Assembly (NCBI RefSeq): GCF_900114775.1
Contig: NZ_FOUE01000001.1
Coordinates: 868,001 to 932,000, forward strand
DNA from: Marinobacter zhejiangensis
Lineage (GTDB): Bacteria > Pseudomonadota > Gammaproteobacteria > Pseudomonadales > Oleiphilaceae
Direction: 5' to 3'
DNA: 64,000 nucleotides
The position numbers were made by a program, and so were the translations under genes. Positions 18,098 through 26,617 of the stretch are shown piece by piece; position 1 is the stretch's first letter, and the number at the start of each line of letters is the position of its first letter. The notes beneath the pieces are model-generated. The model made no database searches. It worked only from the letters and a program-made list of their open reading frames with translations, and was not told the origin of the DNA.

Positions 18098-20785
18098 CTA
18101 CAGGGATTGCACGGTATCCGGTAGATACTGGTCAATGAGGTCCCGTAGCTGTTCACTCTGCTCCAGTCGGTAACCACCAGCGTGGCGGTTGCATTCGCAC
18201 TCCAGGTGCCGTTTGTAATCCGCCACGCTCCGGTCAATGCTGTCCAGCTCTTGCAGGAGCCGGGCAAGGCTTGTTCCACCGTGTTGGACCAGCAACAGCC
18301 GCGAGATGTTGTCGGCCTTATCGTATCCCCGTGATGGTGATTGGTACTGGGCATTGCGCTGGTTGATCAGCTCGATAGCCGCCTCAAAACGGCGGGCCGC
18401 TTCGGCGGGCTGAGACAGCTTGAAGTGGGCCCACCCCGCCATCTCATGCAGATGAGTCCGGTAGTAGTCGTAACCTTCCTCGTCGGGATAAGGGTTGGCC
18501 TCGATGCTATCCAGCGCCTGCTGATATTGCTGCTGGTCCAGGTAGAAACCCACCAGTGCGGTTAGCGCCTGGTCGAGGGTGTAGATGTCATCTGCACGGT
18601 TAGCCCAGCGCAGGCTCTCGATGTATTGGTGTTCTGCTTGCGGCAGATCGTTGAGCACAAGGTAAAGCTTGGCCTGAGCCTGGAAATTGTCGGCCAGGAA
18701 CCAGCCCTGCTCGCCTGGATACTGCTGGCGATAGTCTGCCGAATGCTGCCAGTGCTGCAACGCAGCCTCCTGTTCGCCTCTCCTTTCGTCCACCGCCGCT
18801 TTCAATTCGTGGGCTTCAGCGAGGAAATAGGCCGTGTCTGGACCCTGTATCTGCAACTGGTAAATCTGTATTACCTCGTCGAGATCATTGTGTACCTGCT
18901 TGGCTACTTTTGGGGCTGCCACATCGCCGTATTCCAGACGGATGCGCGCCCGCAACGACAAAACCGCCGCCATCTCCAGCGTATCCTGCAGACCCTGCTC
19001 GTTCAGTAACGCCATGGCCTGGCGATTGTAGGCGAGGGCCTCGTCTGCCTGCTCGTTATAGAACCGGTCGTAAGCGGCGTGAGTGAGGATCTCCAGACGT
19101 TCCTGCGGATCTTCGGTACTGGCCAGTTGTGCCTCCCAGTCCGGCTCCTGGTAGCCGGCACGGTCCAGCAGGGAGTAGATCGGGTAGTAATCCCAGGCCA
19201 TCAGTGTGGCGGGGGTGGCAAGCAGGATCAGCAGATAGAAGGTCAGCCCGGCTGTCGTTTCCCACAGGCGTGGCAGGGGGCTGCCAAGACGTTGCAGGAT
19301 ATTGCGGGTGGCCTGCTGGCGGGTGCAGAAATTCCAGGGCAACTTCAGGTCGCGAATGGCCTGGTAAATGGCCGCCATCTGGTTGGCCCTGGCGGCGGTG
19401 TTCAGCGTGGTGCTGGTTTGTCGCAGGTGGCTGAGAACCCGGGCTTCCCGGTACTGGTACAGCAAACCAAAGCCCAGCAGGAAACCAATGCCCGCCAGCA
19501 GGGGCGTGTCCAGGGCCCAGGCCAGAGCCAGGAACATCAACACACTGAGGCCGTGAAAGACGCCCTGCAGCCTGGGCCAGCGCTGGAACAGCAGGACATT
19601 GGCCAGCTGGCCGCCGTCCAGCGGCTGGATCGGGAGCAGGTTGAAAAAATTGATGAAGAACAGCATGGCGATCAGCACGGGCATCCAGTCTGTCGCGTTG
19701 ACCAGCCCCATTTGCCAAAGGGCGAGGGCCAGTATCAGTCCGGGGACTGGCCCGGCGAGGTAGATAACGGCACTTTGCCAGGGGCGAACCTGCTGTTTTC
19801 GGCCGGTGGCCACCGCGCCGAGGAATGGAATAAAGAGGATCTGCAGGTCACGATAGCCAAACAGGGCCATGGCGGCGATGTGGCCCAACTCGTGGAACAG
19901 CAACACGGCGAGCAGAATAAACAGGCTGTCGAGATCCATCCGATAGCCAAAGCTGACCATGAACAGGATGACCGATCCTGCCAGCAGGAGGGTCTTACCC
20001 GCAGTAGAGCGGGAGGGTTTGCCAAGTATGGCTTCCTGACGCAGATGGGCCAGCACTTCCGCATCGGTGCTGAGCTCGGCTGCCGGAGTAGGGTCTGGCG
20101 TCGGATGTTGGCGCTTTTGCGTCCGTCGTATTGCCCGCCAGCAGCCGCCAAGAGTAAAGCGATAACAGGTGTCGCTGATGGCTTTGAGGTCACCTTGCGC
20201 GAGTAAAGCCTGTCGGTACTGTTCGAGGAAACGGTTGCCCCAATCGGCAAGCTCAGCCACGGAGAGCTCACGCCAGTCACACATCTGTTGATCAAGCCGC
20301 TGGCGGTGGTAGGCCCAGTGCTCAGCCAGGGTGGGGCTGTCCGGGTCTTCCCAGTCGTAGCCTGGAATGGCCATGCCGACCAGGTGCCATGTGCCGTTCG
20401 TGGTGTAGCAGTTGCTCCCGTCCTGGGCGACATTAAGGAACTCTACAGTGACACCGTGGCCTGACTCTGGCAGTGGGTGCAGGGAGACCTGGGCATGACT
20501 GCGAGTGCCCTGATGGTAGAGGCTGCGGACAAAGCTGGCCTGTCCGTTCTGGTTGTAGGGTTCGTGCACCCGATACCAGGCTCCGGGCTCAAACCCCAGG
20601 GCCTGTAGATTGTCGGTCGTATCCTGCAACAACCGAACCGTTATGGCGGGCACGTCGTCGGCCCGGGCTGGGGTGTAGTAGGTGCGCTGAGTCCAGCGCA
20701 ATGTGCGTAGCTTGATCACCGCTGAGCCGACCATCACACCGTAGACAGCAACGATAAATATCAGGAACCCAAACAGGAACTGCAT
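18098..20785 (-). CDS. M50 family site-2-type metalloprotease with C-terminal helical repeats
   Basis: This 895-aa membrane protein has an N-terminal helix (residues 1-25), a 230-residue soluble region, then an intramembrane zinc protease core. The core has HELGH at residues 298-302 and the distal ligand motif NLLPIQPLDGG (Asp390), typical of M50/S2P enzymes. After several more helices, a region of about 350 residues (from about 530) is rich in Tyr/Ala/Glu helices resembling TPR-like repeats (for example ALAYNRQAMALLNEQG and QYQQALDSIEANPYP). The family usually cleaves membrane-bound regulators. Here the N-terminal and C-terminal additions are unusually long and no sigma or anti-sigma gene is adjacent, so the substrate is unknown. 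Confidence 0.85.
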   Translation of the reverse strand: MQFLFGFLIFIVAVYGVMVGSAVIKLRTLRWTQRTYYTPARADDVPAITVRLLQDTTDNLQALGFEPGAWYRVHEPYNQNGQASFVRSLYHQGTRSHAQVSLHPLPESGHGVTVEFLNVAQDGSNCYTTNGTWHLVGMAIPGYDWEDPDSPTLAEHWAYHRQRLDQQMCDWRELSVAELADWGNRFLEQYRQALLAQGDLKAISDTCYRFTLGGCWRAIRRTQKRQHPTPDPTPAAELSTDAEVLAHLRQEAILGKPSRSTAGKTLLLAGSVILFMVSFGYRMDLDSLFILLAVLLFHELGHIAAMALFGYRDLQILFIPFLGAVATGRKQQVRPWQSAVIYLAGPVPGLILALALWQMGLVNATDWMPVLIAMLFFINFFNLLPIQPLDGGQLANVLLFQRWPRLQGVFHGLSVLMFLALAWALDTPLLAGIGFLLGFGLLYQYREARVLSHLRQTSTTLNTAARANQMAAIYQAIRDLKLPWNFCTRQQATRNILQRLGSPLPRLWETTAGLTFYLLILLATPATLMAWDYYPIYSLLDRAGYQEPDWEAQLASTEDPQERLEILTHAAYDRFYNEQADEALAYNRQAMALLNEQGLQDTLEMAAVLSLRARIRLEYGDVAAPKVAKQVHNDLDEVIQIYQLQIQGPDTAYFLAEAHELKAAVDERRGEQEAALQHWQHSADYRQQYPGEQGWFLADNFQAQAKLYLVLNDLPQAEHQYIESLRWANRADDIYTLDQALTALVGFYLDQQQYQQALDSIEANPYPDEEGYDYYRTHLHEMAGWAHFKLSQPAEAARRFEAAIELINQRNAQYQSPSRGYDKADNISRLLLVQHGGTSLARLLQELDSIDRSVADYKRHLECECNRHAGGYRLEQSEQLRDLIDQYLPDTVQSL

Positions 20786-20916
20786 ACCCGGTGACCCTTC
20801 CCTGAGTGCAATTGGTGATTGATCGTTCGGATATAGTAGCCGTTACCTGCTGGAATTGGCCGCCTGCTCTGTCACCGTTTGTAGTTTTTTGTGAGGCGGC
20901 CTGATCCTGGTAGGCA

Positions 20917-22356
20917 CTAGCGGTGGCGCTGGTAAACCACGCCTTCGCGAATCACAAAGGCGAGTTTGGCCAGTTCGGCAATGTCCTGGGTTGGGTCGCC
21001 ATCCACCAGCAGCAAGTCGGCTGGGCTGCCAGGCTGAATCCGGCCCAGGCCGCTGTTACCCAGCAGGGCGCCAGGGGCAACGGTCGCCATTCTCAGCAGG
21101 TCGGTGGGCTCAAACCCGTAGGATTGCAGCAACTGCAGCTCGCGGATGGTTGATGCACCGGGAGTCAGCCCGGGGATGCCGGTGTCGGTACCAATGACCT
21201 GGGGAACCCCGGCCTGGTAGAGCCGCTTCACGTTTTCAGCCAGGTTGGCGTTGAATCCTGACAGCCGCGAGAGGTAGTCCTGGGAGAAGGTTGTGGAGTG
21301 GTAATCGGCGGTGGCCTGGTGCCAGTCATGCCCCCAGGCCGTCAGCAGGCCCGGTGACGCCAGCTCCTGTTCCAGCGGGGTCAGCGGCGGCTGTTTGTCC
21401 AGACCGCGCTCGAACCACTCCCAGATCTGGGCGGTTGTCACCACCACCACCCCGGAGGCCTTGAGCTCAGCCAGGTCGTCGTCGCTCAGCAGGTCCACAT
21501 AAGGCGTGTGCATGAGCACATCCGAGCCTGCCCGGGCTGCAATGACGGCATCCTGGGCGCTGCCTACGTGAGTGTATACCGGCTTGCCAGCGGCGTGAGC
21601 CCGTTCAACCACCGCACGTACGTCGGCCTCCGCCAGTCGTGGCGAGTCCCACGGGATAGCGCCGTCCAGCACCAGCTTGACGTGGTGACCAGGCCCGTTG
21701 ACCAGGGCGTCGAGTGCATCCGAACTGGCGGCGGCCGAGCCAATGGGCAAGACCTGTTCGTTGATCGCCATTTCGGTCATGGGCCAGGGCACGAATTCAC
21801 GGAACATGGGGATGGGGTGACCGTCTTCGGCGGTGATCATGCGCGTTGCCTGATAGATCGCGGGGGATGGCGCCAGCGCCTGGTCAAGGGACGCCAGTGC
21901 GTTGGGTGAACCTTCCACCACGGAGGTGACGCCGCTGTAGAGGAACGCTTCACGCTGGCCTGCTACCGAGATCATGTCGATGCCGTCCAGCGCCCAGGGA
22001 GGGCGGCCATCCGAGGAACCCAGGTGAACGTGAAAGTCGGTCAGGCCGGGTAACAGGGTACGGCCTTCCCCGCGCAGGGTTTCGACCTGGCTGGCAGGCA
22101 CCTCGTCGCCCGCCCAGTAAACCCTGGCAATAAGACCCTCTTCGATGTCTACTGCCTCGGCCTGACGCAGTTGTCCTGAGTGGTCATCAAACACCGCAAC
22201 GGACGTGATTCGCAGCCGTTCGCCGGACGACGACCAGGTGGTGACCAGATCGGCTGGTGCATTGACGGTAGCCCGCACCTGGTAGAAGCCAAGGGTTCCG
22301 GCCAGGGCCAGAACCACGACAACAAGGGCCAAAGCGGATACGACGGTCTTCTTCAT
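20917..22356 (-). CDS. exported or membrane-anchored amidohydrolase
   Basis: This 479-aa metal-dependent hydrolase of the amidohydrolase superfamily has an N-terminal hydrophobic anchor (residues 4-27), so it acts outside the cytoplasm. Metal-site features are the strand-1 motif LPGLTDFHVHLG, the later His in VYTHVGSAQD and VLMHTPYVDLL, and the terminal Asp in VIGTDTGIPG. The layout is that of imidazolonepropionase/prolidase-like members, but the substrate is not deducible. The ATG has AAGGAAGG about 7 bases before it. The gene stands alone, reading away from the TRAP operon. Confidence 0.85.
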   Translation of the reverse strand: MKKTVVSALALVVVVLALAGTLGFYQVRATVNAPADLVTTWSSSGERLRITSVAVFDDHSGQLRQAEAVDIEEGLIARVYWAGDEVPASQVETLRGEGRTLLPGLTDFHVHLGSSDGRPPWALDGIDMISVAGQREAFLYSGVTSVVEGSPNALASLDQALAPSPAIYQATRMITAEDGHPIPMFREFVPWPMTEMAINEQVLPIGSAAASSDALDALVNGPGHHVKLVLDGAIPWDSPRLAEADVRAVVERAHAAGKPVYTHVGSAQDAVIAARAGSDVLMHTPYVDLLSDDDLAELKASGVVVVTTAQIWEWFERGLDKQPPLTPLEQELASPGLLTAWGHDWHQATADYHSTTFSQDYLSRLSGFNANLAENVKRLYQAGVPQVIGTDTGIPGLTPGASTIRELQLLQSYGFEPTDLLRMATVAPGALLGNSGLGRIQPGSPADLLLVDGDPTQDIAELAKLAFVIREGVVYQRHR

Positions 22357-22688
22357 TGTGATGCCTTCCTTGGTTGTGAACTCGCAGCCATCGCAAGTAT
22401 GGGCCTGGCGGAACTCTGGGTCTTGTCCCTGCGGGCCTCGTGCTGTTTTTTGCAGATGATGTCCGGTTTTTTCTCCATGTCTCGTTCCTGGTTGTTAACT
22501 GATGGGGAGAGGCTTTCAGTCAACTAGACGACAGCGAGGATGGATATGTGACATGGCGCCGGGATGTTTTCCGGCCGGTCAGCCACTGCAACGTTGGGTA
22601 GGTTGTTGCTGAAGGGCGCGTGGTGCGAGGTAAAAGGGAGGGGAAGCCAGTGGGGCCCGCGTTATTGAGCAGGCCCCATGGCACCCAT
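22357..22688. other. 332-bp intergenic region without a credible gene
   Basis: Both flanking genes are on the minus strand. The left end holds the amidohydrolase ribosome binding site. Near the dctM end, TGGGGCC (about 22651-22657) and GGCCCCA (about 22672-22678) can form a 7-bp stem that may end TRAP transcripts, but it lacks a T-run. I see nothing else here; the short frames have no codon structure typical of the neighbours. Confidence 0.6.
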
Positions 22689-23999
22689 TCAGAAGAACAG
22701 GTCTGGCAGGTAGGTGGCAATCTCAGGGAATGCCATGATCAAGGCCAATCCCACAATTTCCACCACCACGAACGGTATGATCGACCTGTAGATATCACGC
22801 ATGGTGATATCCGGTGGCACCACACCTTTGAGGTAGAACAGGTTGAAGCCAAAGGGTGGCGTCATGTAGCCGATTTCCATGTTGATCACGAAGAGGATTC
22901 CAAACCAGATGGGATCGAACCCCAGGCTTTCAACAATGGGGATGAACACTGGCAGTGTGATCAGCATGATGCCGACTGGGTCGAGTACCATCGCCAGCAG
23001 GAAGGTAATCAGCATCATGGCGATGATAATGCCCCATGGCCCGCCGGGGATCATTTGTATCAGGTTCTCGATCAAAGCCTGGGCGCCCATGCTTTGATAG
23101 GCTGCGCTGAAGGCGTGAGCTGCGAACAGGATCCACATGATCATACCGGTGAGCTTGAACGTGCGGACGGAGGCTTCCCTGAGAATTTCCCACTTCAGTT
23201 GGCGGTAGACTGCAGCGGAAAGCAACGCACCCAGCACGCCCATCGCGGCGGCTTCAGTCGGTGTGGTGATGCCGCCAATAATCGAGCCAAGAACCATGAC
23301 GACCACCCCGATGGGCAGCAGTACCGCGCGCAGGGCGCGGAATTTTTCCGGCCAGGTACCGCGTTCCTCTTTCGGCAGCGCCGGTGCCAGTTCCGGCTGC
23401 AGATGGCTACGCACCAGAATATAGATGGCGGTGAGCACCATCAGCAGGATTCCGGGCAGGATTCCGGCAGCAAACATCTTGCCTACCGATACGCCGGTGA
23501 TCAGGGCATAGAGGATCATCAGGATGCTGGGGGGAATCAGGATACCCCAGCCACCCCCGGTGTTGATGACACCAAGGGCCATATTCTTGTCGTACCCGCG
23601 TTCCAGCATTGATGGCAGGGCAATGGTGCCCATGGCTACGACCGCCGCACCACTGATACCGACCATGGCAGCAAACACGGCGCAGATGCCCAGGGTTCCA
23701 AGGGCCAACCCGCCTTTCAGCCCGCCGCACCAGAGGTGCATCATCCGATAGAGATCCCTGGCAACGCCGGTGCGTTCGAGGATCATCGCCATGAACACGA
23801 ATAGCGGAATCGCCACCAGGGTAAAGCTGCCCATGGTGCCCCAGATCTGGGATGACACCATATAGAAGGAGTCAAAGCCCCAGGTGAAGTAAAGGAACAC
23901 GACTGAAACGCCACCGAGCACAAAGGCCAGCGGCAGGCCCAGCAGCAGGAAGAACAACAGTGAGCCGAAGAACAGCAGCGTCAGGATTTCAATACTCAC
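22689..23999 (-). CDS. TRAP transporter large permease (DctM type)
   Basis: This 436-aa large membrane subunit of a tripartite ATP-independent periplasmic transporter has about 12 helices. It shows the DctM pattern: LFFLLLGLPLAFVLG, MAAMVGISGAAVVAMGTIALPSML, GGGWGILIPPSILMILYALITG and the C-terminal NMEIGYMTPPFGFNLFYLKG. It uses the Na+ gradient to import organic acids or similar solutes. Its start overlaps the end of the small subunit gene by 4 bases, so translation is coupled. Confidence 0.93.
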   Translation of the reverse strand: MSIEILTLLFFGSLLFFLLLGLPLAFVLGGVSVVFLYFTWGFDSFYMVSSQIWGTMGSFTLVAIPLFVFMAMILERTGVARDLYRMMHLWCGGLKGGLALGTLGICAVFAAMVGISGAAVVAMGTIALPSMLERGYDKNMALGVINTGGGWGILIPPSILMILYALITGVSVGKMFAAGILPGILLMVLTAIYILVRSHLQPELAPALPKEERGTWPEKFRALRAVLLPIGVVVMVLGSIIGGITTPTEAAAMGVLGALLSAAVYRQLKWEILREASVRTFKLTGMIMWILFAAHAFSAAYQSMGAQALIENLIQMIPGGPWGIIIAMMLITFLLAMVLDPVGIMLITLPVFIPIVESLGFDPIWFGILFVINMEIGYMTPPFGFNLFYLKGVVPPDITMRDIYRSIIPFVVVEIVGLALIMAFPEIATYLPDLFF

Positions 24000-24541
24000 A
24001 ACATCTCTCCTTCAGATGCCTCGTCCTGTGGCTTGTAGTAGCTGAGATTGCAGGCGATGGCGATGTCCTGCAGAAGTTTCACGATGCCCTGCAGGGTCAG
24101 TAGCGCTGTTGCGACCGGGATGGCCAGCTTGACCGGCCAGATCGGAGGGTTCCAGGCAGAGAATGACGTTTCCCAGCTGGAAATGGATTCCTGGGCCATG
24201 TCATAGCCGAAATACAGTAGGGCCAGCATAAATATGAAAAATACCGAAGAGCTCAGGATATCCACGACCGCACGGCCCCGAGGGGGAAGTTTCGCGTGCA
24301 GGAGGTCGACGTTGACGTGGCCACGGTGTGCCATGATGTAACCGCCGGACATAACCGCGTAGATTCCGAATAGCATCTGGGTCAGCTCATTGGTCCATAC
24401 GGTGGGGGAATTGAGCAGGTAACGGAAGCCGACTTCCAGTAGCAGGAAGGCAAACATGGCGAAGACCAGCAGGGCGATCCATCGTCCAATGAAATCATTG
24501 AGACGAGTGATGCCGTTCATGAACGCAGTCAGGGCTTTCAT
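23996..24541 (-). CDS. TRAP transporter small permease (DctQ type)
   Basis: This 181-aa protein has four helices and the DctQ pattern (FAFLLLEVGFRYLLNSPTVWTNEL, then SGGYIMAHRGHVNVDLL). It stabilises and works with DctM. The ATG at 24541 follows CCGGAGAG and gives the usual N-terminus; the longer frame to 24595 is rejected. It lies between the binding protein gene (93 bases upstream) and dctM. Confidence 0.9.
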   Translation of the reverse strand: MKALTAFMNGITRLNDFIGRWIALLVFAMFAFLLLEVGFRYLLNSPTVWTNELTQMLFGIYAVMSGGYIMAHRGHVNVDLLHAKLPPRGRAVVDILSSSVFFIFMLALLYFGYDMAQESISSWETSFSAWNPPIWPVKLAIPVATALLTLQGIVKLLQDIAIACNLSYYKPQDEASEGEML

Positions 24542-24634
24542 GGCACTCTCCGGAAATGCGTGTTCAGGGTCAGACAACGAAACCGGGAGCCTCAAGGGTG
24601 ACGCCCCCGGTTATGACAGGTTGATCAGTGGCTG

Positions 24635-25678
24635 TTACAGGTAGCCGAGTTCGGCCAGGTAGCCTTTGAGCAGGTCCAGCGCTTGCTGGGCCCGTTCGCT
24701 ACGTTCACCTTCGGCATCCCACATGGATTGGGCGGTTTGCACCAGGCGCGCCTGAACCTCATCGGGCAGCACGTTGACTTGGACACCGTCATTGGCAATG
24801 ACGTTGGCCAGCGCGACTCGCTCCTTATATTGGTACTCGTTGGTGCGGAACCAGAATTGCTCATCCAGAGTCTGTTTGACGATGTCCTGCAGGTCCTGGG
24901 GCAATTCATCCAGCGCTTTCTGGCTGACAATGATGACGTCGGTGCCGGCAATGTTCAGGGCAGGCTGAACGTGGTATTTGGCCACTTCATAGAGCCCCAT
25001 GCTGGCGGCACCCTGGGCCGCGCCCCAATGGGCGCCGTCAACAATGCCGGAGTCCAGTGCTGAGTAGAGTTCGCCGCCCGGGAGGTAGGATGCTGCAGCG
25101 CCGGCTTCGGTAAGGAATTTCTGCAACACGCCGGAAGAGCGAATCTTCAGACTCTCAAAGTCCTCCCAGCTATTGATGGGACGACTGACCACCATTTCCG
25201 TAGGGAAGACCTTATCTGTTGCCCAGTAGACGCCAAATTGCGCGGCTTCGTCCTGCAGCATTTGCTCAAAGCCCAGGCCCTGGTGGAAGTAGGCGGCTTC
25301 CCAAACATTGCGGAACGCAAACGGCAGCCCGGAGGCGATGCCCGCCAGGGTCATTTTGTCCTGGGCATAGGACGGCGAAATGGTGCCCATTTCCAGAATG
25401 CCGCGACTGACCGCATTAAAGGTATCTTTCGGCTTGAACAAAGCGCCAGACTCATACAGCTGCAACTGCAGACGTCCGTCAGAGCGTTCTTCCAGCAGTC
25501 GTTTGATGCGCTCCAGGCTGTCGGTGTAGGAGCTGCTGGCACCGGGCCAGTGGGACTGTACTTTCCAGGTAAAGGTTTCTTCCGCCTGGGCATTCCCTGC
25601 CAGGGTGACCGACAGGCCTAGGGTAATGGTGGATGCCAAAACGGTCAGTTTTTTCCGTAGGGAGGTAAATGTCTTCAT
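24635..25678 (-). CDS. TRAP transporter solute-binding protein (DctP family)
   Basis: This 347-aa periplasmic receptor has a Sec signal peptide ending near residue 32 (SVTLAGNAQA). The DctP-family fold is marked by LYESGALFKPKDTFNAVSRG, the substrate-Arg region KIRSSGVLQKFLTEAGA and GGELYSALDSGIVDGAHWG. The conserved Arg suggests a carboxylate ligand. It is the first gene of the TRAP operon, divergent from an enoyl-CoA hydratase gene across a region holding two abutting IclR-like palindromes. This suggests the solute is a substrate of the catabolic genes next door. Confidence 0.92.
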   Translation of the reverse strand: MKTFTSLRKKLTVLASTITLGLSVTLAGNAQAEETFTWKVQSHWPGASSSYTDSLERIKRLLEERSDGRLQLQLYESGALFKPKDTFNAVSRGILEMGTISPSYAQDKMTLAGIASGLPFAFRNVWEAAYFHQGLGFEQMLQDEAAQFGVYWATDKVFPTEMVVSRPINSWEDFESLKIRSSGVLQKFLTEAGAAASYLPGGELYSALDSGIVDGAHWGAAQGAASMGLYEVAKYHVQPALNIAGTDVIIVSQKALDELPQDLQDIVKQTLDEQFWFRTNEYQYKERVALANVIANDGVQVNVLPDEVQARLVQTAQSMWDAEGERSERAQQALDLLKGYLAELGYL

Positions 25679-25719
25679 TGTTCAGCCTCAGGGAAACATT
25701 GTTGTGTTTGTCTTTATCA

Positions 25720-25749
25720 TTCTGCAGTGCGGAATTCGCAATTGCAGAA
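25720..25749. promoter_or_regulatory. two abutting IclR-like operator palindromes
   Basis: TTCTGCAGTGCGGAA (25720-25734) and TTCGCAATTGCAGAA (25735-25749) lie back to back between dctP and the divergent enoyl-CoA hydratase gene. Both fit, fully or with two mismatches, the palindrome TTCnGCAnTGCnGAA. They also form one larger inverted repeat with 9-bp outer arms (25718-25726 and 25743-25751). IclR-family regulators commonly bind this kind of site; assignment to the regulator at 52983 is inference. Confidence 0.55.
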
Positions 25750-25870
25750 TGAAAGCTGTAAGCTGAATCTAACACAAGAATGGCGATTTGCAATAGGCTA
25801 GATGGCTAGTCGGATGAAACTTTCGATATGGCCACGCGTTGCTCCATCGTCTTTACCATGAGGATAGGTC

Positions 25871-26608
25871 ATGATCAGAACGCAATCGTTTGAAGGAGTG
25901 GTTCACCTTGTTATTGCCCGGCCGGACAAAAAGAATGCCCTGAGCCGGGAAATGTACCAGACGCTGTCGGCTTCTGTGATTCAGGCGGACTCGGACGAAA
26001 CCGTACACGCCATTGTGATCAGTGGTGAGGGTGGGGTCTTTACGGCAGGCAATGATCTCGATGACTTCCGTGCCCGGGCCACCGACCCTTCGCCACAGCC
26101 TTCAGCGGGACTGGCCTTCATCGAAGTGCTGATGCATTGTCAGACGCCGGTCGTTGCGGCCGTGGAGGGTCTGGCGATTGGTATTGGCACAACCCTGCTG
26201 CTGCACTGCGATGCGGTTATTGCCACGCCCAGCGCCCGTTTCAAGACAGCGTTTGTCGGTCTTGGGCTGGTGCCGGAGGCCGCCTCGACGGTTACCATGC
26301 CTCTGCACCTGGGGGCCAGGCGGGCGGCCGACCTTCTGTTGTTTGGCGACATCCTGAGTGGCGAGCAGGCGCTGGCGTGTGGTTTGGTCAGCGAATTGGT
26401 GGCCGATGGGCAGGCCACCGAGGCGGCCCTGGCCAAGGCCCGGAAGCTGACTTCACAGCCACGGGAGGCCTTGAGGGCGACCAAACGGTTGCTCAAAGCG
26501 CCCTGGCTCGGCATAGCGCAGGAGGCCTTGGAACGCGAGCGGGCGGTGTTTGCCGAGCGGCTTCGGTCTGACGACTGCCATCGGGCGCTGGCAAAACTCG
26601 GAAAGTAG
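25871..26608 (+). CDS. enoyl-CoA hydratase/isomerase family protein
   Basis: This 245-aa crotonase-fold protein likely hydrates or isomerises an enoyl-CoA in beta-oxidation. Oxyanion-hole regions are present (NALSREMYQ with TAGNDLDDF, and VEGLAIGIGTTLLLHCD). LGLVPEAASTVTMPLHLG is the equivalent of the catalytic-Glu segment, but only one Glu is present there (PEA), closer to isomerase-like members than to true hydratases with two Glu. It is divergent from the TRAP operon and convergent with the CoA ligase gene. Confidence 0.88.
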   Translation: MIRTQSFEGVVHLVIARPDKKNALSREMYQTLSASVIQADSDETVHAIVISGEGGVFTAGNDLDDFRARATDPSPQPSAGLAFIEVLMHCQTPVVAAVEGLAIGIGTTLLLHCDAVIATPSARFKTAFVGLGLVPEAASTVTMPLHLGARRAADLLLFGDILSGEQALACGLVSELVADGQATEAALAKARKLTSQPREALRATKRLLKAPWLGIAQEALERERAVFAERLRSDDCHRALAKLGK

Positions 26609-26617
26609 TGCCGGGGC

